This document shows, piece after piece, positions 6,826 to 13,780 of a stretch of DNA of 17,326 nucleotides. Made by a program: the position numbers and the translations under genes. The notes beneath the pieces were generated by a model that was given only the letters and a program-made list of their open reading frames with translations, did not search any database and was not told where the DNA came from. Each line of letters begins with the position of its first letter. The stretch's first letter is position 1. This DNA comes from an uncultured Cytophagaceae bacterium (GTDB taxonomy: Bacteria > Bacteroidota > Bacteroidia > Cytophagales > Spirosomataceae): contig CALLKB010000159.1 in the NCBI GenBank assembly GCA_938008575.1, positions 1-17,326 of the forward strand, given 5' to 3'.

Positions 6826-6925
6826 AGGGGGAGGATTAACGTCAAAAATCGACCATTAAATAAATTATTATCGGAAAAAAAATCATGAATATTTAATTTC
6901 AAAAAGAAATATATTCCTAGATTCT

Positions 6926-9514
6926 ATGAACCGATTAATTGCTTTAAGCTCATTAAAGTCCTCCTTATTCCTCTTCTTTACATTACTCAGTTTTGTGGGA
7001 TTGGGCCAACACGCCTCCATCGACTTCGATTCAACCTATCAAGTTTCGTTCGCCCAAAACAAAATCCAAATCAATGGACAAAATCCGGCCAACATCACCA
7101 TTCATAACCAACGAAAAATCGTATTTGATCTATCAAACAGCAGTTTGGTAGGACTAGAACTGTATATCTCAACGAGTCCCGACTACCCTTTTACCTATAA
7201 CTTTCCAAGTCTAGCAAAGGCAATCAGTAAAACCGGAACGGAAGGAAGTGCTGGTGCTAAATTCAATATTGATATCCTAGCGGCCAAAGAAGCCACGGGG
7301 AATGAATTCCAACCCATTTTGTATTTGTGCGCGAAACAAAAAGCTGGTGCCTCGACGAAATTTTATGTTTTCAACCGTTCAAGTAATCAAGACTTCGCTT
7401 TCGTATATAATCAAACGTTCAAAAAGCAAAATCTCCCGCGGGATATCGTGAGTAATTATGCCAACCAAGTGGGCAATTTCAACCCCAATGTCTCAACCAT
7501 TTTCCCCTACAGCCCTTTTCTCTTGATGGAGGACCTCAATAATGACAAAATCGATGACTTTGTTCTATCAACAAACAGCGCTTTTTTTCAAGGAAAACAA
7601 TTTAATACCGGTGGTATGGCGATCCCATTGTATAAATATATCACCAAAAATAAAGACAACAGCATGTCCATTAAAAACGATAATGAGGACATGTCCTTTC
7701 CGGATAGCAAGCCAATTCAGCTATTTCACAATATCAATCGGGCTAGTATCATCGACCTAAACGGGGACGGGAAAAAGGAAATGATAGGATGGGGAGAAGG
7801 TTATCATCAATCGCCAGACCCTTTACTTCCGGAGTTTGCCAAATTCAATGGTTTAAAGGAGAATATTGATTTTGCGGGATCAGATAATCCTTCGGCCTAC
7901 AACAAATTGATGTACCTAAAAAAATTAACTTTTTATGAAATCGTTAATGGAAAACTGGTAGACAAGCGGAATTTAATCCCCGACGGTATTCCCCTTTCAG
8001 CTTCCATCACAGGAACTGCGGGGGATTTCGACAAAGATGGAGACAATGACATTGTTGTGATGAGTGAAGGCATTTGGACCTTAATAAATCAAAATTATCA
8101 ATTCACGCTAAAAAAGATATATCCGTTTGATTATGGAGACTTCATGAAAGAAGGTTTTGAGCGCAGGATTTCAACCATACTTCCCTATTTGATTGATATC
8201 AATCAAGATGGCTTTGGCGATTTGGTATTTTGTCTTCAAAAAAGCACCGGAACACATCAGCCTAATCGCATTGTTTATGTGCTAAACAACAAAAATCAAG
8301 GTTTCGATTTCGAAAATGTCAAAGATTTGGTTCCCTACAACGAAAGCCTATCTAAAGAAAATTACCTAAACTATGTCCTCAGCGATGTATATGCAGAAGA
8401 CATCAATAAAAATGGTACGCAAGAAATCGTTTTTTGCTTCGCCAAAGAATTTTCAACGGTCGAAAACGAATCCCCTTATTCATCCCAACAGTTTTATCGG
8501 ATCGTTGAGATAGGCAAAACAGGAACGATCATCGACCAAACAAGTACCTATTTTGAAGGTTCATCAAACAACATCAAGGTATCCTCTAAAAACGGGGGTA
8601 ATTTCAGCCTAAAGAATATCGATGAGGATGCGGAGCTGGAGATTATCCCCAACTTCAATGCCCTTGACCCTGCATATTACAGCTTTTTCCCAAAAGCCGG
8701 TTGGTATGGCTACTGGAACAACTACGCCGGATTTCAATACTATGATCTTGTCAATGGCAAATACCAAACAAAGCGCCTAGGTGCGATTCAACGAATTTCC
8801 GACGACAATTCAGCAGGTAAAATCAATGCGGTAAAACCCTTTGAACCAAGTCCAAACGGACCTTATTTCTTCCATGATTTTGACAAAGATGGGAAAGTCG
8901 AGATTTTAATTACCGGCAATAATTTAGACCAACTTTGGCAGGCTAGTGGAGATTTCCAATTTAACTCAGGTCAAAAAGAGGTGAAAGAAAACACCGATAT
9001 CAACGTTGAAATAGATTCTATCGCCATTCCGAGTCCACATTTATCAGCAAATTTCAACTTCAGCCTACTCGAAGAAAACAATTACATCGGTTTAAAGAAC
9101 AACAAAATATATGTCAAATCCGCGATTGACTATGAAACCATCGCGACGAAAAAAATCACTTTACCGATCAAAGTAACCAACACGAAATACAATACATATT
9201 CAATTTTAGAGCGCGTTTACCAGGTAATTGATGTTGCGGAAACCGTCATATTAGGCACGCAAGAAGAGCAAGAAACAAGCATTTCACCGAATCCATTTAC
9301 AAGGCAAATTCAGGTCAATTTCCCTGCACAATTTGGGAACACCGCTTTGATCCAAGTCGTTGACATGCAAGGAAAACAGCAAGCAACGCGTAGTCAAATC
9401 ACACAAGGAGAAATATTGGATTTGGGATTTTTGAGTCCGGGAACCTACTTATTACACATTGAATCCGTGGATAAAACAAAGACCTTGGCGAAGAAAATCG
9501 TTAAAATCCCTTAG
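6926..9514 (+). CDS. Secreted FG-GAP/VCBS-repeat protein with T9SS sorting domain
   Basis: An 862-residue protein. Residues 1-28 are a signal peptide (hydrophobic SLFLFFTLLSFVGLG). At least six aspartate-rich, FG-GAP/VCBS-like calcium-binding repeats follow: DLNNDKIDDFV (about 203), DLNGDGKKEMI (277), DFDKDGDNDIV (367), DINQDGFGDLV (424), DINKNGTQEIV (491) and DFDKDGKVEIL (about 651), suggesting a beta-propeller-like fold. A cadherin-like stretch (about 697-757, FNFSLLEENNYI ... SAIDYET) comes next. The last 75 residues, from ISPNPF (about 787) through LGFLSPGTYLLHIE to KKIVKIP, are a type A T9SS C-terminal sorting domain. The protein should be exported by Sec then T9SS and either anchored on the surface or released. 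No catalytic domain is seen; adhesion or matrix binding is plausible. An AT-rich hairpin ends 9 bp before the ATG. Confidence 0.9.
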   Translation: MNRLIALSSLKSSLFLFFTLLSFVGLGQHASIDFDSTYQVSFAQNKIQINGQNPANITIHNQRKIVFDLSNSSLVGLELYISTSPDYPFTYNFPSLAKAISKTGTEGSAGAKFNIDILAAKEATGNEFQPILYLCAKQKAGASTKFYVFNRSSNQDFAFVYNQTFKKQNLPRDIVSNYANQVGNFNPNVSTIFPYSPFLLMEDLNNDKIDDFVLSTNSAFFQGKQFNTGGMAIPLYKYITKNKDNSMSIKNDNEDMSFPDSKPIQLFHNINRASIIDLNGDGKKEMIGWGEGYHQSPDPLLPEFAKFNGLKENIDFAGSDNPSAYNKLMYLKKLTFYEIVNGKLVDKRNLIPDGIPLSASITGTAGDFDKDGDNDIVVMSEGIWTLINQNYQFTLKKIYPFDYGDFMKEGFERRISTILPYLIDINQDGFGDLVFCLQKSTGTHQPNRIVYVLNNKNQGFDFENVKDLVPYNESLSKENYLNYVLSDVYAEDINKNGTQEIVFCFAKEFSTVENESPYSSQQFYRIVEIGKTGTIIDQTSTYFEGSSNNIKVSSKNGGNFSLKNIDEDAELEIIPNFNALDPAYYSFFPKAGWYGYWNNYAGFQYYDLVNGKYQTKRLGAIQRISDDNSAGKINAVKPFEPSPNGPYFFHDFDKDGKVEILITGNNLDQLWQASGDFQFNSGQKEVKENTDINVEIDSIAIPSPHLSANFNFSLLEENNYIGLKNNKIYVKSAIDYETIATKKITLPIKVTNTKYNTYSILERVYQVIDVAETVILGTQEEQETSISPNPFTRQIQVNFPAQFGNTALIQVVDMQGKQQATRSQITQGEILDLGFLSPGTYLLHIESVDKTKTLAKKIVKIP

Positions 9515-9536
9515 GCTTGAGTAGAAACTATTCCAA

Positions 9537-9544
9537 TAATTTTC
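9537..9544 (+). promoter_or_regulatory. Weak -7-like box before tiny gene copy 2
   Basis: TAATTTTC, one mismatch from TAnnTTTG, lies 29 bp before the ATG, with TTG at 9517-9519 (17-nt spacing, shorter than usual). The corresponding site before copy 1 is TAAATTCC, a poorer match. The region between here and the ATG is well conserved between the two copies. Confidence 0.25.
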
Positions 9545-9573
9545 CCGTTCTTGCTTGCCTAAACCCCAACAAC

Positions 9574-9678
9574 ATGGCAAAAGGCATGAATTCCAAGAAG
9601 GCGGAGAAGAAGGAACCCGCGAAGACTCCGAAGGAGAAGAAATTAGAAAAGAAAGACAAGAAACCAGGCTATCAATAG
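9574..9678 (+). CDS. Tiny lysine-rich protein, copy 2
   Basis: A 34-residue paralogue of the protein at 2625: MAKGMNS, KTPKEKK and the C-terminal GYQ are identical, and the differences are mostly Lys/Glu/Ala exchanges plus one deleted residue near the end. Conservation of start, stop, reading frame and the leader GCCTAAACCCCAA, in two unrelated neighbourhoods, supports a real small gene family. It lies 59 bp after the T9SS protein stop and is followed by a terminator whose stem starts in its last codons and whose loop contains the TAG. No function is recognised; its strong positive charge suggests a nucleic acid or ribosome partner. Confidence 0.7.
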   Translation: MAKGMNSKKAEKKEPAKTPKEKKLEKKDKKPGYQ

Positions 9679-9693
9679 ATTCCTGGTTTTTTT
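9661..9693 (+). terminator. Terminator overlapping the tiny gene's 3' end
   Basis: Arms AAACCAGG (9661-9668) and CCTGGTTT (9682-9689), followed by T to 9693. The loop contains the stop codon and a small inner CTAT/ATAG pairing. The outer stem sequence differs from that of copy 1, yet a terminator forms at the same place. Confidence 0.8.
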
Positions 9694-9792
9694 GTTTAAA
9701 AAACTCCTAGATAAGACATATTGAAAATTATGTAGGTATCCAGCACTTTTATGGGACTATTTTCGTTAAGAAAGAAACTAAACAAAAATGCC

Positions 9793-10680
9793 ATGAAACG
9801 TATACAAACAGCCGCCTACTTCTTTGTACTTGCTTCCCTTCTTTTTGCATGCCAACAAGACGATGCTGCATCCGGAACAGGAAAATTAGCTTTGAGCGTT
9901 ACGGACTCCCCGATTGATGCAAGCAATGTCAAAGCCGTTTATGTCACATTTACAGGTTTAGAATACCAAAACAGCGGTGGGAACTGGACCACTGCAACAG
10001 AATTCACCAAAGCCCAACTCGTTAATTTACTTGATTTACAAAACGGCAAAACTTCTTTACTAGGAGAATTCAATTTGAATGCTGGTAATTATACCGGATT
10101 GCGCTTCAAACTTGACGCACCTAGTAGAGGGGCAAACACCCCAAGCAATCCTGGCTGCTACGTAGAATTAATTAGCGGAGAAAAGAAACCGCTATTTGTA
10201 CCTAGCGGCTCTCAATCTGGTTACAAAGCCAATGGGAATTTCACAGTACCTATCAACGGCACTGTGGCAGTTACTGCTGATTTTGACTTACGAAAATCTG
10301 TTGTTTTGACAGGGTCAGGTAGCACCTATATTCTTAATCCAACGCTTAAAATTATTGTCAATAATCAAGCAGGCGAAATAAAGGGGACCATATCAAACCT
10401 ATTGAGCACGAACAAATACATTATCTACGTGTATGAAAAAGATAAATACACGGCTAGTGAAAGCAGCGAGCCAACAGGTGAAAACGTTTCGTTCCCCAAT
10501 GCCATTACCAGTACAAAATTAGAAAGCAATGGCAGCTATCAATTCTCATTTTTGGCAGCAGGAAGCTATGATTTGATCATCGTATCTGAAACAAGCGCAG
10601 GAATAACCAAGGTAGAAAAAACAATCGCCGGCGTTATTGTTGAAAGTAAGAAATCAACGCTAGTGAACAGTAGTCTTTAA
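9793..10680 (+). CDS. DUF4382 lipoprotein
   Basis: A 295-residue lipoprotein. I choose the ATG at 9793 over the in-frame one at 9751 because MKRIQTAAYFFVLASLLFAC is a clean lipoprotein signal peptide with Cys20 at the lipobox. The DUF4382 domain follows directly (about residues 30-185): GKLALSVTDSPIDASNVKAV, LVNLLDLQNGKTSLLGEFNL, AGNYTGLRFKLDAP and ILNPTLKIIVN are its hallmark segments. Residues about 190-295 (AGEIKGTISNL ... NGSYQFSFLAAGSYDLIIVS ... TIAGVIVE) look like a carboxypeptidase-regulatory-like Ig-type domain. The family is common in Bacteroidota outer-membrane lipoproteins and has no defined biochemical role. A -7-like TATTTTCG lies at 9758-9765. Confidence 0.88.
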   Translation: MKRIQTAAYFFVLASLLFACQQDDAASGTGKLALSVTDSPIDASNVKAVYVTFTGLEYQNSGGNWTTATEFTKAQLVNLLDLQNGKTSLLGEFNLNAGNYTGLRFKLDAPSRGANTPSNPGCYVELISGEKKPLFVPSGSQSGYKANGNFTVPINGTVAVTADFDLRKSVVLTGSGSTYILNPTLKIIVNNQAGEIKGTISNLLSTNKYIIYVYEKDKYTASESSEPTGENVSFPNAITSTKLESNGSYQFSFLAAGSYDLIIVSETSAGITKVEKTIAGVIVESKKSTLVNSSL

Positions 10681-10693
10681 GAAGTACCAAATC

Positions 10694-10732
10694 GAAAGCA
10701 GGTTGACTTGGATTACCTGCTTTCTTTTTATT
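10694..10732 (+). terminator. Terminator of the DUF4382 gene
   Basis: Arms GAAAGCAGGT (10694-10703) and ACCTGCTTTC (10715-10724) with an 11-nt loop, then TTTTTATTT. It touches the stop codon of the convergent DUF1810 gene and may slow transcription from both sides. Confidence 0.8.
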
Positions 10733-11123
10733 TGTTGGTTTCCCCAAAAAACCGCATTCGAATTTCATTAAAAACTTGATGCGCACCTGGCAAAGTTCCG
10801 AACAATTCCATACTAGATTTCAATTTAAGGGAATCCGTATGACCGAAAATTTGTTGGATGGGCTTATCGGTATGCGCCAACAAAGCCTTTGAAATTTCAA
10901 TTAGTCGGGGCCCTAATACAGGATGTGCCAAAAAAGTCTCCGCCTCCTCCCTCCCACTGATTCCATAAAACGTTGAATTATACGAAGTCCCCAAACCCTT
11001 CATTTGCGGAAAAATAAACCACATCCAATGGCTCATTTTGTGACCCGCTTGAATCTCGCGAAGCGCTTGATCGTAGGTGTTTTCTTGTGCGAGGAGAAAG
11101 CGGTTGAGGTTGTAGGAATCCAT
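10728..11123 (-). CDS. DUF1810 family protein
   Basis: A 131-residue protein of the usual family length. Hallmark segments are LNRFLLAQENTYDQALREI near the N-terminus, SHWMWFIFPQMKGLGTS, YGI, EAETFLAHPVLGPRLIE and IFGHTDSLKLKSSMELFG. The longest open frame starts at 11198, but its first 25 codons include a REP-like palindrome arm and do not resemble the family. The ATG at 11123 gives the normal MDSYNLNRFL start. Cytosolic, with no signal or membrane segment. The biochemical role is not established. The gene is divergent from a small membrane-protein gene, with the repeat filling the spacer. Confidence 0.88.
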   Translation of the reverse strand: MDSYNLNRFLLAQENTYDQALREIQAGHKMSHWMWFIFPQMKGLGTSYNSTFYGISGREEAETFLAHPVLGPRLIEISKALLAHTDKPIQQIFGHTDSLKLKSSMELFGTLPGAHQVFNEIRMRFFGETNK

Positions 11124-11168
11124 GGCTATTTTATCAATTAACTGTTCAAAATTTTGGTCGAAACGCGC

Positions 11169-11232
11169 TACCTTTGGCAAACCTCCAAGGATTGCCAAAG
11201 GTAAAGGGGTGGTGGGGGATTGCCAAAGGTAA
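11169..11232. repeat. REP-like palindrome plus half-unit, copy D
   Basis: Arms TACCTTTGGCAA (11169-11180) and TTGCCAAAGGTA (11192-11203) with loop ACCTCCAAGGA, followed after 16 bp by another right half-unit TTGCCAAAGGTAA (11220-11232). The loop differs from that of copy C only in its first and last base. The element occupies over half of the 120-bp spacer between two divergent genes, so it lies where their promoters should be. Confidence 0.82.
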
Positions 11233-11243
11233 CAAAATCAACC

Positions 11244-11519
11244 ATGTTCAACCTACACCAGCTACATACCGCCTCAGGCATGATCATCGTATTGGCTTTT
11301 TGCGTGAAAGTCTGCTTACATGTCTATTTGGACCAGGCGATGGGAAAGGCCAAAACCTGGCAAAGCATCCTATTCTTCCCTTTGCCATTTATGAACCTTT
11401 ATAAAGCCGAGGTAAGTAACGAATACCGACTTACGAAGATCGTTTGCAATGCGATGCTTTATTTGACAATCACGGCATTGATCCTCAACTTGATTATCGG
11501 TCTCAATTTATACCCTTAA
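11244..11519 (+). CDS. Small two-helix membrane protein
   Basis: A 91-residue protein starting MFNLHQLHTA; an alternative upstream ATG at 11220 lies inside a REP half-unit and is less likely. Two hydrophobic helices are evident: residues 11-29 (SGMIIVLAFCVKVCLHVYL) and about 66-88 (IVCNAMLYLTITALILNLII). They are linked by a loop with basic residues (GKAKTW) and a short hydrophobic FFPLPF, so it is probably an inner-membrane protein with both ends on the same side. No family is recognised. Its stop codon overlaps that of the convergent minus-strand gene by 4 nt. Confidence 0.65.
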   Translation: MFNLHQLHTASGMIIVLAFCVKVCLHVYLDQAMGKAKTWQSILFFPLPFMNLYKAEVSNEYRLTKIVCNAMLYLTITALILNLIIGLNLYP

Positions 11520-11905
11520 CAGATGGGGCCTTTGGCGAGTTTTTTGATGTGGTGATTCAACACCTCAAAAGGATTATGATTTTCCCAATCCCAACTTGAG
11601 TCTTGAAAGATAAAATGAAATTCAGCCCTAGCCTTTCCTAAATTATTCAATACAATTTCCATCCGATCCCCATCCTTGGGATGGATTTCTACATCAAAGG
11701 CATCCGGATTATTTAAACGCTCAAGGAGTTTGAATTGATTTTCTATGTAATCAGGCATACTTAGATAATCAGGAATAATTGCTGTTCCCATCATGATACT
11801 CTGCTTCATCTCCCCCACGCGGTAATACAACCAATAATGTGGGAGTTTGGAGTAATGCCCTTGGGTGCAGGTGCAAAACTTGATTTGGTCGGTGATTTCA
11901 CACAT
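11516..11905 (-). CDS. Hypothetical protein, last gene of the phosphoesterase operon
   Basis: A 129-residue protein from the ATG at 11905, 2 nt after the metallophosphoesterase stop codon. A longer in-frame opening at 12028 lies wholly inside that gene and gives unlikely sequence, so it is rejected. The N-terminus has a compact cysteine/histidine cluster (MCEITDQIKFCTCTQGHYSK: Cys2, Cys12, Cys14, His18) that could bind a metal. An aromatic run HYWLYYR follows, and the C-terminal half (residues about 60-129) has an alpha/beta pattern with FHFIFQDSSWDWENHNPFEV. No family is recognised. Close spacing implies co-transcription and probably translational coupling with the phosphoesterase. Confidence 0.7.
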   Translation of the reverse strand: MCEITDQIKFCTCTQGHYSKLPHYWLYYRVGEMKQSIMMGTAIIPDYLSMPDYIENQFKLLERLNNPDAFDVEIHPKDGDRMEIVLNNLGKARAEFHFIFQDSSWDWENHNPFEVLNHHIKKLAKGPIC

Positions 11906-11907
11906 AC

Positions 11908-12828
11908 TTATACAATAACAAATTCCTGTGCATCTAGTCGGTACGCGACAAGATGACCATCTTTGGCCACACTGTAATCCAAACAAATGGATTTGGCTAA
12001 TGCGTCCGTGGGTTTGCCTTTCAACCAATAATGCCCAAAAAACACCGACTTATCCGCATCGTATCTGTGTAAAGCTTCATGTATCGATTCATCCAAGAGT
12101 AATTCGCCAAACTCCTCCCCGATTCCCAAGAAGACGTCCTTATGTAATTTTCGGTCTTCAACAGGTTGGAACCATTTGATCCGCGCACTTTTACGTGTCG
12201 TTCCATCTTTATCGACAAACTCCTGCCCTGCTGGCAAATCAAATTCCTTGCCCTTTAATAACTCCTCCAATACCTCGTAGACAGGAGATTCTTTGGCAAC
12301 ATATTGAGCCAACACCTTTTCGGAAATACGTTTTTGGCCTTGAATTTCTTCGTAAATGGTATTGGTTTCAAGCCAGTTGATGTGCGCATCATCCCAACAA
12401 GCATGCACGGCACGAAAATCATCCTGTTCTAAATAGAGCGGCAGCGTATGAAACCAGGGCAAATACACTTGCTCCCATTCCTGTGTATAATTCCGAAACT
12501 GCCGAAGGGTTTCGATGTGTTGGTCTATTTCAACCACCGTATGCTTCCGATAAAACCCTCCCTTCACCTTGTCTTTGGTATGAAAACAAATGGCATTGAA
12601 TTCGTGGTTGCCCATGATTGCAAGCGCGTGGCCCGCATCACACATCGACTTGACGATTTGCAGGGTTTCCCGAATTTTAGGACCCCGATCAATGTAATCA
12701 CCCAAGAAAACCAATTTCCGTTTTGCGGGATGTTGGTACACACCCCCTTCTTTCACATAGCCCATGATTGCCAAAATCTCCTCGAGCTTGTCGGCATGGC
12801 CATGTATATCTCCAATCAAATCAACCAT
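11908..12828 (-). CDS. Metallophosphoesterase (PPP-type / diadenosine tetraphosphatase-like)
   Basis: A 306-residue calcineurin-like phosphoesterase. The bimetal-site motifs are intact: GDIHGH at residues 6-11 (Asp7, His9), GDYIDRG at 43-49 (Asp44, Asp47) and GNHE at 73-76 (Asn74, His75). Later metal ligands are probably His142 (AVHACWDD) and His266 (FFGHYW). The short MVDLIGDIHG start and GDYIDRGP are those of the PPP family, which covers Ser/Thr protein phosphatases and symmetrical diadenosine polyphosphate hydrolases; the sequence alone does not decide between them. It is cytosolic. It is the middle gene of a three-gene minus-strand operon (9 bp from the upstream gene, 2 bp to the downstream one). 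Confidence 0.9.
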   Translation of the reverse strand: MVDLIGDIHGHADKLEEILAIMGYVKEGGVYQHPAKRKLVFLGDYIDRGPKIRETLQIVKSMCDAGHALAIMGNHEFNAICFHTKDKVKGGFYRKHTVVEIDQHIETLRQFRNYTQEWEQVYLPWFHTLPLYLEQDDFRAVHACWDDAHINWLETNTIYEEIQGQKRISEKVLAQYVAKESPVYEVLEELLKGKEFDLPAGQEFVDKDGTTRKSARIKWFQPVEDRKLHKDVFLGIGEEFGELLLDESIHEALHRYDADKSVFFGHYWLKGKPTDALAKSICLDYSVAKDGHLVAYRLDAQEFVIV

Positions 12829-12837
12829 AAATAATTC

Positions 12838-13167
12838 TTAATAAGTAAATGTATCAAAGGGAATTCCCTCCTTCGTTAAATATTTCTTGAACAGGGTATA
12901 GCCTGAATTATTCGAAAACATAGGAGCCAAAGCCTGAAGCAAAGCCTCCTTATCGCCCGGCACAATACCATGCAAAGCATAGAGCGCTGCCAAATCTTTG
13001 GCAAGCACGGTGGCCGTATATTCATATTCGGAACTGCCCCAGTGTTCATCCACCGTGGTTCCCAAATCATGCCCGTCAAATTTTAGATCTTCGCCCTCGA
13101 AACCGAGGTTCATGTAGACACGCACATCCGCACGCTTAATTGTCAATAGTTCGATGCTCGGATTCAT
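12838..13167 (-). CDS. Hypothetical protein, first gene of the phosphoesterase operon
   Basis: A 109-residue soluble protein starting MNPSIELLTIKRADVRVYMN and ending GIPFDTFTY. It has no signal peptide or membrane segment. An acidic middle (FEGEDLKFDGHDLGTTVDEH) is followed by a helical region (AKDLAALYALHGIVPGDKEA). I do not recognise a family. Its stop is 9 bp before the phosphoesterase start, so it leads that operon. The 178-bp upstream spacer holds no other gene; a poor promoter candidate (TTG, 17 nt, TAAAATTC) is just upstream of the ATG. Confidence 0.7.
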   Translation of the reverse strand: MNPSIELLTIKRADVRVYMNLGFEGEDLKFDGHDLGTTVDEHWGSSEYEYTATVLAKDLAALYALHGIVPGDKEALLQALAPMFSNNSGYTLFKKYLTKEGIPFDTFTY

Positions 13168-13345
13168 ATCGTTTGAATTTTACCGTATACATCAATTTAC
13201 AAAATTCTGGGAAATTCAGAAAAGCTCCGACTCTATTTGTCGGGATTTCAGTGACAAAAACAACTAGACATTTGGAAAGAAAAATCCTAAACAGATTCAA
13301 TACAATCGTTAAATCCGACTTGATGGTTGTGACGAAAATTGAATA

Positions 13346-13525
13346 TTAAACCTTAACTCTTTTCAGTTTGCGTAATTCTTTGTAAGGCTCAGTAAACTCC
13401 CCCTCAGCATCCATTATCCCTGCTCGTACAAAATCAGCTAATATCTCAGCTTTTGACCTTTTCTCAGCCATCAATTTTTTAGCCAATTCCAAATGCAACT
13501 CAACTTGTTTTCGATTGTGGTCCAT
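13346..13525 (-). CDS. Small helical protein of unknown function
   Basis: A 59-residue protein from the ATG at 13525 (MDHNRKQVELHLELAKKLMA). A longer opening from 13567 would include the promoter and is less likely. The sequence is strongly helical and charged (LAKKLMAEKRSKAEILADFV), with a C-terminal basic tail (KELRKLKRVKV). Size and composition are like antitoxins or small DNA-binding proteins, but no family is recognised and no partner gene adjoins. A perfect -7 box (TAAGTTTG, 13551-13544) lies 18 bp before the ATG. Its upstream region begins one of two 80-bp direct repeats. Confidence 0.6.
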   Translation of the reverse strand: MDHNRKQVELHLELAKKLMAEKRSKAEILADFVRAGIMDAEGEFTEPYKELRKLKRVKV

Positions 13526-13543
13526 CTCGCTTGATTTATTTCC

Positions 13544-13551
13544 CAAACTTA
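13544..13551 (-). promoter_or_regulatory. -7 box of the 59-residue gene
   Basis: On the minus strand, TAAGTTTG matches TAnnTTTG exactly, 18 bp before the chosen ATG. No TTG is found at the usual -33 spacing. It supports the start at 13525 rather than 13567. Confidence 0.5.
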
Positions 13552-13557
13552 CACTGA

Positions 13558-13637
13558 ATACCGACAACTGCTTATTCGAAAATTGGGTAATTTATTACAT
13601 TGATGAATTCTCCATTTGAACAGTTCGGAATTTACGA
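13558..13637. repeat. 80-bp direct repeat, left copy
   Basis: Matches 15686-15765 at 70 of 80 positions, without gaps, in the same orientation. It begins just upstream of a minus-strand gene and runs into the first 12 codons of a short plus-strand open frame. It also contains a small palindrome GTAAT-TT-ATTAC (13587-13598) that is degraded in the right copy. It may be a duplicated promoter/5' region or a recombination boundary. Confidence 0.85.
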
Positions 13638-13680
13638 ACTGTTGGATACGCTAGATCCCAATGGCCTGCAAAACACCTAA
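13603..13680 (+). other. Short open frame MNSPFEQFGIYE..., gene remnant or leader peptide (left copy)
   Basis: Twenty-five codons, ATG to TAA, starting MNSPFEQFGIYELLD and ending NGLQNT. The right copy at 15731 opens with a similar peptide, and nearly all differences between the copies within the frame are substitutions that keep it open. It may be the truncated 5' end of a once longer duplicated gene, or a real micropeptide. It ends about 100 bp before the HTH-DUF6922 gene. Confidence 0.3.
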
Positions 13681-13714
13681 CATAAGACGAATGAAATGTT
13701 CTTATGAAAATGCA

Positions 13715-13733
13715 ATATGCATTTTATGCATAT
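13715..13733. promoter_or_regulatory. Palindrome upstream of the HTH-DUF6922 gene
   Basis: ATATGCAT (13715-13722) and ATGCATAT (13726-13733), a perfect 8-bp inverted repeat with 3-bp spacing. It abuts a -7-like box TAACTTTC (13733-13740), so a bound regulator would cover the spacer between -33 and -7. Confidence 0.45.
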
Positions 13734-13752
13734 AACTTTCCTTGAAATAATT

Positions 13753-13772
13753 TGTAAACAATTTTGTTTACA
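13753..13772. promoter_or_regulatory. Probable autoregulatory operator of the HTH gene
   Basis: TGTAAACAAT and TTTGTTTACA form a 20-bp palindrome symmetric at 18 of 20 positions, ending 8 bp before the ATG. HigA/XRE-type antitoxins commonly bind such palindromes to repress their own operons; the assignment to this protein is inference. Confidence 0.5.
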
Positions 13773-13780
13773 TTTATGCA

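Noticed and set aside
9751..9792. Upstream ATG at 9751 for the DUF4382 gene
   Set aside because: It would place 14 residues before a complete lipoprotein signal peptide; the ATG at 9793 gives the normal start.
11516..12028. Extended 170-residue start for the gene at 11516
   Set aside because: The added 41 codons lie wholly inside the metallophosphoesterase gene and read like an out-of-frame shadow; the ATG at 11905 follows that gene's stop by 2 bp.
13230..13242. CCGAC/GTCGG hairpin as a terminator of the 59-residue gene
   Set aside because: The stem is only 5 bp and the following minus-strand sequence has just a four-T run after several other bases; too weak to call.
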